Of a stretch of DNA of 64,000 nt, positions 40,792 to 50,513 are shown piece after piece. The translations under genes were made by a program, and so were the position numbers. The notes beneath the pieces are model-generated. The model saw only the letters and a program-made list of their open reading frames with translations, had not been told where the DNA came from and made no database searches. Positions within the stretch are counted from its first letter, which is position 1; each line of letters begins with the position of its first letter. This stretch comes from Pseudomonas tensinigenes. Lineage in GTDB: Bacteria; Pseudomonadota; Gammaproteobacteria; Pseudomonadales; Pseudomonadaceae. The stretch is from assembly GCF_014268445.2 (NCBI RefSeq), contig NZ_CP077089.1:6366001-6430000 (forward strand), written 5' to 3'.

Positions 40792-43700
40792 GTTTCTTGC
40801 TCCACTGGGCAATGCTTTCAAGCAGCACCGACTCTTGATACGGCTTGCCGAGGTAGTCGTTGACGCCAATCGCCATCGCGCGGTCGCGGTGTTTCTGCCC
40901 GGTGCGCGAGGTGATCATGATGATCGGCAGGTGTTGCAGGCGTTCGTCGTTGCGCACTTGGGTGGCGACTTCGAAGCCGTCCATGCGCGGCATTTCGATG
41001 TCGAGCAGCATCAGGTCGGGCATGTGCTCTTCGAGCAGCAGCATGGCGTCGACCCCGTCCTTGGCGGTCAGCACGTTCATGCCGTGGCGTTCGAGCAAAC
41101 GACTGGTGACCTTGCGCACGGTGACCGAGTCGTCGACCACCATCACCAGCAGCGGTTTGTGCGGTTCGCTGTCGATCTCCGGCAGCGTTGGCGTCGGCGC
41201 AATGCGTGCCTGCATGGCGCGGATCGGTGCGAGCAAATCGAGAATCAGCACCACCCGGCCATCGCCGAGAATCGTCGCCCCGGACACGCCCTGCACTGCC
41301 GCGAATTGGGCGCCAAGGCTCTTGACCACGATCTCGCGGGTGCCGGCCATGGTATCCACCAGCACCGCGATGCGCCGGTCGTTGTAGTGCACCAGCAGCA
41401 CCGGCAACGGCAGGTTCTGGCCGAGTAGTTTCGGCCGTGGCGCGGTTTTCAGCAGTTCGCCGAGGTAGCACAGTTCATAGGTCTGGCCGCCGTATTGGTA
41501 GCGCGGCGGATCAACCCGGAAGTGCCCCTCCAGGTCATTCGGCAACACGCGGACGATGCCTTCGATGGTGTTCAGCGGAATCGCATATTGATCTTCCCCG
41601 CACTGCACCATCAACGCGCGGTTGACCGACACGGTGAACGGCAGCCGAATACGGAAATGCACGCCCTGCCCCGCCACCGAGTCGATGCTCATGCTGCCGC
41701 CGAGCTGCCGCACCTCTTCGTGTACCACGTCCATGCCGACCCCGCGCCCGGAAATCTGCGTGATTTTTTCGGCGGTCGAGAATCCCGGCTGAAGGATGAA
41801 CTGCAACACGTCGCGGTCGCTGATCTCCGCTTCCGGCGCGAGCATGCCACGCTTGATCGCCTTGCGCCGCACCGCTTCCAGCGGCACCCCGGCGCCGTCA
41901 TCGCGAATATCGAAAACAATGTCGCCGCCCTCGCGGGACAGGTCGAGGCTGATCTGCCCTTGCGCCGGTTTACCCGCTGCCAGCCGCACCTCGGCGGACT
42001 CCAGACCGTGGTCGACGGCATTGCGCAGCATGTGTTCCAGCGGCGCGGCCATGCGTTCGAGCACATTGCGATCCATCTCGCCTTCAGCGTTGCCGATGAC
42101 AAACGCGACGTCTTTATTCAGCTCTTCAGCCACCTGGCGGACGATGCGTTTGAGGCGCGGCAACATGCGCTCGAACGGCACCATGCGCGTACGCATCAGG
42201 CCTTCCTGCAATTCGGTGTTGATGCGGCCCTGTTGCTGCAACAGGTTCTCGGCATCGTGATTGCGGCGGTCGAGGGTTTCCTTGAGGTCGAGCAAGTCGG
42301 AGGCGGATTCGAACAGCGCCCGCGACAATTGCTGCAACTGCGAATGGCGGTCCATTTCCAGCGGATCGAATTCTTCGTAACCGAGGCGTTCGGCATCGAC
42401 TTGCTGGCGGCTGAGAATCCGCCCCTGGGTTTCCGTGTCGAGCCGGCGCAACTGATCGCGCATCCGTTCGATGGTGGTTTCCATCTCGTTCAGGGCAATT
42501 TGTGCGTCGTTGACCTGCTGTTCGATACGACCACGGAAGATCGAGGTTTCCCCGGCCAGATTGACCAATTCGTCGAGCAGTTCGGCGGAGACCTTGACCA
42601 TGTCCGCGCCCGCTTCGGCAGTCGGCGGCGCCGCGTCAGTCTTGACCGGCACAGGCAGCAATGGCGGCGTTTCCAGCGTCACCGGGTGGCTGAAATTCTG
42701 GATCGCGTTGATCAGCCGATCCGCTGGCGGACACGGTTGCCCGGCGCGCACGCCATCGAGCATTTGCGCCAAGCGGTCATGCCCGCGCTGCACCAGTGCA
42801 AACAGCTCCGGCGACGGCTGCAAAGCGCCGCTGGAAAGACTTTCGTAAAGGTACTCCAGCTCATGGGCGAGGTCGCCGATCGGTCCGATCTCGACCATCC
42901 GCGCGCCGCCCTTGAGGGTGTGCAGATCGCGCAGCAGGGTTTCCACTTCCTGACGATTGCCCGGCTCGGCCTGCCAGCGCAGCAGCGCGGCGCCGGAGTT
43001 TTCGATGATGTCGAAACCTTCCTCGAGGAAGATCTCCAGCAGCTCCGGGTCGTGGCCAGCGCTGTCATGATCGGCCGCTGGCTGGGGCGTTTCGCTGACG
43101 GTCTGGCCTTGACGCACCTGACGCAGGGTTTCGATCAAATCCTGCGCCGGGGTCAGTGGCTGATGTTGTTGCAGTTGTTCAAGCAGCAGCGCCAAACGCT
43201 CATGACTCTTGAGCAGCAGACGCCTCAAGGTTTCGCTGTAGTTGAAGCGACGATCGACCAGACCTTCGTAAAGGCTTTCCAGCTCCTGGGCCAGATCGCC
43301 AATGGCCTCGACTTCGGCCATCCGCGCGCCGCCCTTGAGGGTGTGCAAATCGCGCTGCAACGAGGACAGCGGCGCGGCATTGTCCGGGTCGCTCAACCAG
43401 CGCTGCAAGGCCTGGCCTGAGCTGTCGAGAATGTCCACCGCCTCTTCGAGGAAGATCTCGACAATCTCGTCATCGGGTTCAAGCGCCGTTGCCTTTTGCT
43501 GCAACTCGGCGGTGGCGCTGCCCAGTTCACGGATGCTCAAAGTACGGCTGCCATCGCTGCGAATCAGGCCCATGGAAGAAGGATCGAGGCTCTGATCGAG
43601 CAGATCATGCAACGCCCGAATCCGCTCTGGCTGCGGCGTGACTTCCTGACCGGCAGCCAGTTCATCGAGCATGTTGATCAGCGCTTCATGGGCGTTCTGC

Positions 43701-46693
43701 GCTTCGCGGAAAAACTGTTCGCTGACCGCCAGACTGCTTTCTTCCACCGCGCCATACAGGTCGAGCAAGGCTTCGCACAACACATCCACCGGCAGCAAAT
43801 CCGCCAAATGCGCGCCTTCGCCAAGGGTGGTCAGTTCATCCAGCAAGGCGCTGAGTTCCTGACGCTCGCCGGGGTGTTGCTGCCAGCGCTGTAGCAGGCT
43901 CTCAGCATCCAGCAGGATATCCATGCCCTGAGCGAGAAAGTTGTTGATCAGTTGCGGATCGCGCTTGATCCGCAGGCCGGTATTCGGCGCATCGAGGATC
44001 GACGCCAGACGCTCGGCAAGCAGGGTTTCCGAGCGTTTGATCAGCGACTGCGCACCGACAATCGGCGCCAGCGGATCATGCTTGAGCTGACGCAGGCCGA
44101 CGCGGAACAGGCCTTCGGCTTCGAGGAGCAACTCCACTTCGTCGAGGTCGAGCGGCAACTGGTGCGCCTTGAACTCGCGGGCCAGTTGATCGAGCGGCGC
44201 GGCCAGTTCGGCAATCGGCAACACACCGGCCATCGACGCACTGCCCTTGAGCGTGTGCAGGGCGCGCTGCAACTCGTCACTGGCCTGCAACGGCACATGC
44301 TCGGCGGCCTGATCTAGAAAACGATTGAGACTGGCGAGGTGGGTTTCCGCTTCGTTACGGAAGATCTCCAGCAACAGCGGGTCGAGCGCCGTCACGTCGT
44401 CGACGTCTTCGGCCGCCAGTGGTTCGTCACCCTTGGCCAAGGCATGTGCGCGTGCGGCGAGTTGATCGACATCGCTGCGCTGACGCTGACTGTTGGTGGC
44501 GAATTCGTTGATCAACTCGGGCAGCAACAACACCGTGTCGGTGAGCAGTTGCTGCACCACCGAACCGGGTTCGACGCTTTGTTCGAGGACACGGTTAAGC
44601 AGGTTTTCCACCGACCACGCCAGCTCGCCAAGGATCAACGCGCGGACCATGCGCCCGCTGCCCTTCAAGGTGTGAAAGGCGCGGCGCAGTTCAGTCAACG
44701 CGGCGCGATCCTGCGGATTGGCCGACCAGCGCGGCAGGTATTCGTGGAGAACCTCAAGGACCTCGTCGGTCTCTTCGAGAAACACTTCGCGCAGTTCATC
44801 GTCGACCGGCTCTTCATCGGCCGGTGGCGGCATCAGGCTGCCAGGAGTAATCAGAGCCGGCGGGTTGAGCGCCGAAACCGGGCTGGCCAGAACATCGGCC
44901 AGCGACTGCACGGTTTCCGGATCATCGAGCGCCTGCATGTCCTGCATCACCAGCGCTTCGCTGGGGCTGAGAACGTCTTCAAGCACTGGCACATGCTGCG
45001 CGCCGGGCTGCTCATCGGGAAAGAAACCCAGACTGGCGAGGGACTTCTGCGCGACATCCAGCAATTGTTCGCCCGGTGCCTGCGGATCATCGCTCAAGCG
45101 TTCGAGGTAATACTCAAGGCTACTGATGACATCGGCCAGATGATCGAGTTGTTCCCAACCCGGCTCATGCGGATCGAGCAGCAAATGTTCGCGGATAAAA
45201 CCGTTGCAGGCTTCGACCAGACTCGCCGCACGGCTGAGTGGAATCATCGCCAGCGCACCGCGCACTTGGGTCAGCAGCGCCGGCAGCGGTTGCAGTTGCT
45301 GGCGATCCCAATCGGCGTCGATGTAGTCGACGATCATGTCCTTGGCCTGTTGCAGGCAGATGCGCGCTTCCTTGATGACGATCTGATGGATCTGCGTCAG
45401 GTCGGTGGTCGGCAGGCGCGAATCTTCCGGGCTTTCCGGCTCGACGGTGCCGACCATTCCGGCCAACGTCGCTTCGACGTAAAGCAGCGCACCGGCAACG
45501 TCCATGAGGATCGCGTCATTCGGTTCGCGCTGGCCTTGGGCAAGGCTGAGTACCACGGCCAATTGATCGATGATGACTTTGCGCGGTTGGCCAAAACCGA
45601 GCACGGCCAACGTGTCGGCGATTTGCCGCAGCGGCGCCAGCAAGCTCTCCAGATCCGAGGTGTGCTGGCGGTCGCTGCGCACGAACAGATCGAGGCGCTC
45701 CTTGACCCGCACCAACTCTTCGCACAATGCCGCCAGCACCGAGCGCATCGCATCGCGGTCGGGGCCGGCCAGGCGTGCGCGTTCTTCGTCGACCATCGCG
45801 CTGTCGGGCAACGCGTCGTCCAGGGAGTAGCGATCTTTCATGGTCAGCATCTGCCCGGTGGGATGTTCGGCTTTGGCAATATAGAACAACAGGCTTTTCA
45901 GCAGCTCTGGCGGTGGCGGCCGGTTGAGGCCGGCCATGCCTTGTTCGAGCAGGCGCTTGAGCTCTTTGTCGGCGTCCTTGAACAGGCTGCGCAGCGCCGG
46001 GCTGTTGGCGATCACGCCCTCGCGCATGCCTTCGACCAGCGCCGAGGCGATTTGCCACAGCGGGCTCAGGGGCGAATCGCCGCTCAGCACTTCGAGGCGG
46101 GTAAAGACTTTGGCCAGATAACCGAGGTGGGTCTGGTCATCCTGCTCGCGCAGCAAACCGACCAAAGCCATTTGCAGCATCTGGCGTAATTTGCGCAGCA
46201 CGTTCGGCAACTCTGCCGGCTCAAGCAGCGCCAGTGCTTCGGCGCTCAAGGGCGGTAACTCAGGCAGTTGCGGGCTGAACAGGCTGGTTTCAGACAACAG
46301 GCTTTCGCCACGAGCACTGCGCAGATCGTTGAGCAGCGGCAGCACCACGAGCGGCAAATCACGGCGAGCGCTCTGCACGCGGTCGAGGTAGATCGGCAAT
46401 TGCCCGAGGGCTTGCAGCAACAGATGCAGGGCTTCGTCGCGATGGTTGACGCGCTCGTGCTGCAGGGCTTCGACCAGATGCTCCATTTCTTCGGCGAGCA
46501 AGGCTGCGCCGTAGAACTCGACCATCTGCAAACTGCCGTGGACCTGATGGATGTAATCCAGGCACTCGTCCAGCCCGGGAAAGGCCTGCGGATCATCAAG
46601 CACGGCTTCAATCGCCTGATGCGCCAGCCTCAGCGTTTCGGCAATTTCGCCTTTGACCCATTCGAGGGCCACATAGTCGTGCCGATCACCCAT
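40784..46693 (-). CDS. chpA: Hybrid CheA-type histidine kinase ChpA with multiple phosphotransfer domains
   Basis: 1969 aa. N-terminal half holds a series of phosphotransfer modules: HQVHG (His about 49), TQVRG (Thr about 475), HTLKG at about 674, 813, 1117 and 1258, and a TTLGEG segment (Thr about 955), i.e. five His sites and two Thr-substituted ones. Then a CheA core (dimer helix; HMLRNAVDHGLE; FSTAEKITQISGRGVGMDV), a CheW domain (FTVSVNRALMVQCGEDQYAIP) and a C-terminal receiver (VVDDSVTV ... LLDIEMPRMDG ... GKPYQE). Controls type IV pilus extension/retraction and surface sensing. P. aeruginosa ChpA is about 2470 aa. ATG 46693 chosen by GGAG; the longer frame starts with a GTG at 46708. 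Confidence 0.93.
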   Translation of the reverse strand: MGDRHDYVALEWVKGEIAETLRLAHQAIEAVLDDPQAFPGLDECLDYIHQVHGSLQMVEFYGAALLAEEMEHLVEALQHERVNHRDEALHLLLQALGQLPIYLDRVQSARRDLPLVVLPLLNDLRSARGESLLSETSLFSPQLPELPPLSAEALALLEPAELPNVLRKLRQMLQMALVGLLREQDDQTHLGYLAKVFTRLEVLSGDSPLSPLWQIASALVEGMREGVIANSPALRSLFKDADKELKRLLEQGMAGLNRPPPPELLKSLLFYIAKAEHPTGQMLTMKDRYSLDDALPDSAMVDEERARLAGPDRDAMRSVLAALCEELVRVKERLDLFVRSDRQHTSDLESLLAPLRQIADTLAVLGFGQPRKVIIDQLAVVLSLAQGQREPNDAILMDVAGALLYVEATLAGMVGTVEPESPEDSRLPTTDLTQIHQIVIKEARICLQQAKDMIVDYIDADWDRQQLQPLPALLTQVRGALAMIPLSRAASLVEACNGFIREHLLLDPHEPGWEQLDHLADVISSLEYYLERLSDDPQAPGEQLLDVAQKSLASLGFFPDEQPGAQHVPVLEDVLSPSEALVMQDMQALDDPETVQSLADVLASPVSALNPPALITPGSLMPPPADEEPVDDELREVFLEETDEVLEVLHEYLPRWSANPQDRAALTELRRAFHTLKGSGRMVRALILGELAWSVENLLNRVLEQSVEPGSVVQQLLTDTVLLLPELINEFATNSQRQRSDVDQLAARAHALAKGDEPLAAEDVDDVTALDPLLLEIFRNEAETHLASLNRFLDQAAEHVPLQASDELQRALHTLKGSASMAGVLPIAELAAPLDQLAREFKAHQLPLDLDEVELLLEAEGLFRVGLRQLKHDPLAPIVGAQSLIKRSETLLAERLASILDAPNTGLRIKRDPQLINNFLAQGMDILLDAESLLQRWQQHPGERQELSALLDELTTLGEGAHLADLLPVDVLCEALLDLYGAVEESSLAVSEQFFREAQNAHEALINMLDELAAGQEVTPQPERIRALHDLLDQSLDPSSMGLIRSDGSRTLSIRELGSATAELQQKATALEPDDEIVEIFLEEAVDILDSSGQALQRWLSDPDNAAPLSSLQRDLHTLKGGARMAEVEAIGDLAQELESLYEGLVDRRFNYSETLRRLLLKSHERLALLLEQLQQHQPLTPAQDLIETLRQVRQGQTVSETPQPAADHDSAGHDPELLEIFLEEGFDIIENSGAALLRWQAEPGNRQEVETLLRDLHTLKGGARMVEIGPIGDLAHELEYLYESLSSGALQPSPELFALVQRGHDRLAQMLDGVRAGQPCPPADRLINAIQNFSHPVTLETPPLLPVPVKTDAAPPTAEAGADMVKVSAELLDELVNLAGETSIFRGRIEQQVNDAQIALNEMETTIERMRDQLRRLDTETQGRILSRQQVDAERLGYEEFDPLEMDRHSQLQQLSRALFESASDLLDLKETLDRRNHDAENLLQQQGRINTELQEGLMRTRMVPFERMLPRLKRIVRQVAEELNKDVAFVIGNAEGEMDRNVLERMAAPLEHMLRNAVDHGLESAEVRLAAGKPAQGQISLDLSREGGDIVFDIRDDGAGVPLEAVRRKAIKRGMLAPEAEISDRDVLQFILQPGFSTAEKITQISGRGVGMDVVHEEVRQLGGSMSIDSVAGQGVHFRIRLPFTVSVNRALMVQCGEDQYAIPLNTIEGIVRVLPNDLEGHFRVDPPRYQYGGQTYELCYLGELLKTAPRPKLLGQNLPLPVLLVHYNDRRIAVLVDTMAGTREIVVKSLGAQFAAVQGVSGATILGDGRVVLILDLLAPIRAMQARIAPTPTLPEIDSEPHKPLLVMVVDDSVTVRKVTSRLLERHGMNVLTAKDGVDAMLLLEEHMPDLMLLDIEMPRMDGFEVATQVRNDERLQHLPIIMITSRTGQKHRDRAMAIGVNDYLGKPYQESVLLESIAQWSKKHA

Positions 46694-46704
46694 AACCACT
46701 CCAC

Positions 46705-48753
46705 TCACGCTTTATCTGTCGCCGCCGGCAAGGTGAAGCCGGACACCGAACGCCGTAGCTGACTGGCCATTTTCGTCAGGTTGCCGATGCTTTCGGCGGT
46801 GGCCGTGGAGCCGGACGAGGTTTGCGAGGTGATTTGCTGGATCACGTTCATCGTCAGCGAGATCTGCCCGGCGGAAGTCGTCTGCTGCTGCGCTGCATTG
46901 GAGATGCTTTGAATCAGCGCCGCGAGGGTCTTCGATACGCCTTCGATTTCTTCCAGGGCCACACCGGCATCCTGCGCCAGTCGCGCGCCGCGCACCACTT
47001 CGGTGGTGGTTTGTTCCATCGAAATCACCGCTTCGTTGGTATCGGTCTGAATCGCCCGCACCAGGGTTTCGATCTGCCGGGTGGCGGCGGACGAGCGTTC
47101 GGCCAAGCGCTGCACTTCGTCGGCAACCACGGCAAAACCGCGCCCGGCATCACCGGCCATCGACGCCTGAATCGCCGCGTTGAGGGCGAGGATGTTGGTC
47201 TGATCGGCAATGTCGTCGATCAGGCTGACGATGTCGCCGATTTCCTGCGACGACTCGCCGAGGCGCTTGATGCGTTTGGCGGTGTCCTGAATCTGCTCGC
47301 GAATGTTGTCCATGCCGTGGATGGTGTTGTGCACCACCTCGTTGCCCTTGTTGGCGATTTCCACCGAACGCTCCGCCACCGCAGAAGACTCGGCGGCGTT
47401 GGCCGAGACCTGATCGATGGATTCGGCCATGTCGCTGATTGCCGTCGAGGCTTCGGAAATCTGCTGGGCCTGATGCTCCGAGGCCTGCGCCAGGTGCATC
47501 GCGGTGGCCTGGGTTTCCTGCACCGCTGCGGCGACCTGGCCGGCGGTGAGGTTGATCGTCGCGACGAGATCGCGCAGTTGGTCGACGGAATAGTTGATCG
47601 AGTCGGCGATGGTGCCGGTGAAGTCTTCGGTCACCGAGGCGGTCACGGTGAGGTCGCCGTCGGCGAGGTCTTCGATCTCGTCGAGCAGGCGCATGATCGC
47701 GTTCTGATTGCGCTCGTTCTTCTCAGCGGTTTCGCGCAACTGGCGATTGGTTTCCCGGACCATCACCAGACCAATGAGGATGATCGACGCCAGCGCCAGC
47801 AACCCGAGGACGTAACCGCCGATGGTGTCGGTATTGCGCCCGCCGGCAAGGTTCTCGAAACGAGTGGCCAGGTGCGAGGCTTCGTCGAGCAGGGTTTGCG
47901 AGAGGCTGAATATGTTGCTCGCCGATTCACGGACCTTGAACAGCTCTGGCGAGGTTTCGAGGATTTCATCGACGGAGCCGGAGACGAACTGGAACAGCTC
48001 AGAGATTTCACTCAGGCGCGCACGGGCGTCGCGGTCTTCGACCTGGCTGATTTTCAGTGCCGGGTTGCCTTGCAGCATGCCGTTGAGCACTTGGCCGAAA
48101 CGGGTGGCGTCGCGGCCGAAGGCATCGGCGGCTTGCTGGGAGTTTTCGTCGCCGGCGAGCACGGTGTTGACCGCGCCGAGAATGCGTTCGGCCAGCAGCG
48201 ACTGACGCTGGGCCATCGCCACCTGCGCCGCCGGGGCACCACGCTGGAGGAGTATTTCGACGACTTTTTCGTATTCGATCTGCAACTGCGGCACGGTTTC
48301 GGCCAGGGTTGCGGCGACCTGATGCAGCGACAGCACGGTCTGTTCGCTGGAAAGAATCGCGTCGGTGTTTTTCAGCAGGCGTTCCCAGTCGAGCTGCACG
48401 GCGCGCATTTCCGGGCGCACAGTGGCCGGCGCTGGAGGCAGGCCGGTGGCCGGGTCGCCCTTTTTCAGGTAACCCCAGCGCTGAGCGAAATCGTTGCGCG
48501 CATCGCTGAGCAACTTGAATGCGGCGGCCTTGCCGGCGGCGGCTTCGGTGGCGTTCTTGGCGATACGTTGCGAGAGCACGCGCAGCTCACCGGCGTGGCC
48601 GATGTACTGTTTGTCGTAGTTCGCCTGGGTGTTGAGGTACGCGAAGTTGGCGAACAGCAGCATGATGAACACGATCAGTGCGATGAACAGCACGATGATC
48701 TGCGAGCGACTGCGCGACCCTTCCGCCGGCTTGCCTGTTTTTGCTTTTGTCAT
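46705..48753 (-). CDS. pilJ: Methyl-accepting chemotaxis protein PilJ
   Basis: 682 aa inner-membrane receptor of the Chp system, thought to sense pilus tension or PilA. TM1 at about 18-40 ([19 protein letters not shown]), periplasmic PilJ domains ([32 protein letters not shown]), TM2 at about 305-325, HAMP, and a signalling domain with [20 protein letters not shown]. Ends 11 bp before chpA starts. In P. aeruginosa pilK (a CheR methyltransferase) follows pilJ; it is missing here. Confidence 0.94.
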   Translation of the reverse strand: MTKAKTGKPAEGSRSRSQIIVLFIALIVFIMLLFANFAYLNTQANYDKQYIGHAGELRVLSQRIAKNATEAAAGKAAAFKLLSDARNDFAQRWGYLKKGDPATGLPPAPATVRPEMRAVQLDWERLLKNTDAILSSEQTVLSLHQVAATLAETVPQLQIEYEKVVEILLQRGAPAAQVAMAQRQSLLAERILGAVNTVLAGDENSQQAADAFGRDATRFGQVLNGMLQGNPALKISQVEDRDARARLSEISELFQFVSGSVDEILETSPELFKVRESASNIFSLSQTLLDEASHLATRFENLAGGRNTDTIGGYVLGLLALASIILIGLVMVRETNRQLRETAEKNERNQNAIMRLLDEIEDLADGDLTVTASVTEDFTGTIADSINYSVDQLRDLVATINLTAGQVAAAVQETQATAMHLAQASEHQAQQISEASTAISDMAESIDQVSANAAESSAVAERSVEIANKGNEVVHNTIHGMDNIREQIQDTAKRIKRLGESSQEIGDIVSLIDDIADQTNILALNAAIQASMAGDAGRGFAVVADEVQRLAERSSAATRQIETLVRAIQTDTNEAVISMEQTTTEVVRGARLAQDAGVALEEIEGVSKTLAALIQSISNAAQQQTTSAGQISLTMNVIQQITSQTSSGSTATAESIGNLTKMASQLRRSVSGFTLPAATDKA

Positions 48754-48798
48754 CGGTCCTCGCCTTTAACCCACACCTTTGAGGCCTGCTGCAATCCC

Positions 48799-48890
48799 TG
48801 TGGGAGCGAGCCTGCTCGCGAAAGCGCTGGGTCAGCCAATATTTATCTTGCCTGACACGCCCTCTTCGCGAGCAGGCTCGCTCCCACAGG
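48799..48890. repeat. REP doublet, family A, inside the pil-chp operon
   Basis: TGTGGGAGCGAGCCTGCTCG at 48799 and its inverse ending 48890, in the 154-bp pilI-pilJ spacer. An intra-operonic position could affect relative mRNA stability. Confidence 0.88.
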
Positions 48891-48907
48891 GGACGGTGTT
48901 GAATCGG

Positions 48908-49447
48908 TTATATCGCGACGCTCATGAACACCGGGGATTTCGCCAACGCGAACAAACTGAACACTCGCCAGTTCTGCTCACGGCGGAAATAGCCTTTGAC
49001 GAACTCGGCCTTGGAGCCCTGGCGTTTGCTGATCGATAGCGGTTCAAAGCTGTTCTGCTCAAAGTGCTGCAGGCCGATGACTTCATCGACCATCAAACCG
49101 GCGAACACATCACCATGCTCGACCACCAGGACCCGTCGCTGTTTACGCAGCGGCGACAGTTCATGACCGAAAAATCCGCACAAATCCATGATCGGCAACA
49201 GCCGCCCGCGCAGGTTAGCCACGCCTTTGACCCACGGCTTGACCCCGGGCAACTGGGTGAAGCGCGGTTCATGCAGCACTTCGCTGACTTCGCCCATCGG
49301 CGCCACATACCAATGCTCGCCGAGGCGAAAGCCGATGCCGCTCCAGCGATCCTGGCGCGCCGGTTGCGACGGCAGGTCCGCCGCCAGCAAGCGGCAGCGC
49401 TGGTCGATCTGCCAGAGCAGTTCGAACGCGGTCAGCGATTCGCTCAT
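48908..49447 (-). CDS. pilI: CheW-like adaptor PilI
   Basis: 179 aa CheW-domain protein linking PilJ to ChpA. GIGFRLGEHWYVAPMGEVSEVL, QLPGVKPWVKGVANLRGRLLPIMDLCGFFG are the CheW core. It starts 10 bp after the pilH stop. Required for twitching in P. aeruginosa. Confidence 0.93.
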   Translation of the reverse strand: MSESLTAFELLWQIDQRCRLLAADLPSQPARQDRWSGIGFRLGEHWYVAPMGEVSEVLHEPRFTQLPGVKPWVKGVANLRGRLLPIMDLCGFFGHELSPLRKQRRVLVVEHGDVFAGLMVDEVIGLQHFEQNSFEPLSISKRQGSKAEFVKGYFRREQNWRVFSLFALAKSPVFMSVAI

Positions 49448-49457
49448 GGTCGCGCGA

Positions 49458-49823
49458 TCAGCCTTTGAGCACGTTGTTCAGGGTCTTGATCAGGGTGTCT
49501 TCGTCGACCGGTTTGGTCAGGTAGTCCTTGGCGCCCTGACGGGTGCCCCAGACCTTGTCGGTTTCCTGATCCTTGGTGGTGATGATGATCACCGGGATGT
49601 GGCTGGTGTCGGCATCCTTGGTCAACTGGCGGGTCGCCTGGAAACCGTTGAGGCCGGGCATGACGATGTCCATCAGTACCGCGTCGGGTTTTTCCTGACG
49701 GGCCAGGGCCACGCCGTCGGCGCCGTTTTCGGCCTTCAGCACTTCATGGCCGTGCTTTTCGAGCATGCCGGTGAGTTTGTACATTTCAGTCGGCGAATCA
49801 TCGACGATCAGGATACGTGCCAT
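49458..49823 (-). CDS. pilH: Response regulator PilH
   Basis: 121 aa stand-alone receiver. ARILIVDDSPTEMYKLTGML, phosphorylation site VLMDIVMPGLNGF, TTKDQ switch, YLTKPVDE lysine. Acts opposite to PilG, favouring pilus retraction or serving as phosphate sink. ATG 49823 follows GGGGA at good spacing. Confidence 0.95.
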   Translation of the reverse strand: MARILIVDDSPTEMYKLTGMLEKHGHEVLKAENGADGVALARQEKPDAVLMDIVMPGLNGFQATRQLTKDADTSHIPVIIITTKDQETDKVWGTRQGAKDYLTKPVDEDTLIKTLNNVLKG

Positions 49824-49883
49824 GGTTTTCCCCATTTTTCTTGTCGACGCCCGGCCCGCTGGCCGAGCGTCACTGTACGTGTC

Positions 49884-50288
49884 TTACTGCGGCAAAACGG
49901 CGGCGAAGCCCGGAACATGGGCCTGGATCGCGTTGAGCAGTTCTTCCTTGCTGAAAGGCTTGGTCAAAAATTGATCAGAACCGACAATCCGCCCCTTGGC
50001 CTTGTCGAACAGCCCGTCACGCGATGACAGCATGATCACCGGCGTCGCTTTGAACGCGCTGTTGTTCTTGATTAAAGCGCAGGTCTGATAACCATCCAGA
50101 CGCGGCATCATGATGTCGACAAAAATGATCCCGGGATGGTTATCGGCAATCTTCGCCAAAGCGTCGAAACCGTCGATCGCCGTGATCACTTCGCAGCCGA
50201 CATTCTTCAACAATGTTTCGGCAGTGCGACGAATCGTTTTCGAGTCGTCGATCACCATGACCTTCAAGGCGCTGGACTGCTGTTCCAT
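49884..50288 (-). CDS. pilG: Response regulator PilG
   Basis: 134 aa receiver-only protein: VMVIDDSKTIRRTAETLL, FVDIMMPRLDGYQ (phospho-Asp), SSRDG, LTKPFSKEEL. First gene of the pilGHI-pilJ-chpA-chpC operon; promotes pilus extension and cAMP production in P. aeruginosa. Divergent from gshB across a 225-bp AT-richer spacer (50289-50513), which holds promoters for both but no repeat. Confidence 0.95.
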   Translation of the reverse strand: MEQQSSALKVMVIDDSKTIRRTAETLLKNVGCEVITAIDGFDALAKIADNHPGIIFVDIMMPRLDGYQTCALIKNNSAFKATPVIMLSSRDGLFDKAKGRIVGSDQFLTKPFSKEELLNAIQAHVPGFAAVLPQ

Positions 50289-50513
50289 AAGAGGGCTCTA
50301 CCGTCGCCTTTGCGAATCAAATTGTCCGTTTTGCGATGAGTAATGGCTGGAAACCCTTGATGTTCAAGGGCCAGCACCGCTTGGCAGCCTTTTTAGCACA
50401 GTCTCCAGATGCAATCTATCGACGGGTTTTTCCTTGACCGAAAACCCGCCCGGCGCCACTCTGGCGGCACTTTTTCAATACCGATCCGGTAGCCAATTTT
50501 CGAGGAAAACCCA

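Noticed and set aside
41495..43420. 641-codon and similar (44339-46189) open frames antisense to chpA
   Set aside because: Opposite-strand shadows of the kinase modules; no ribosome site or recognisable domain.
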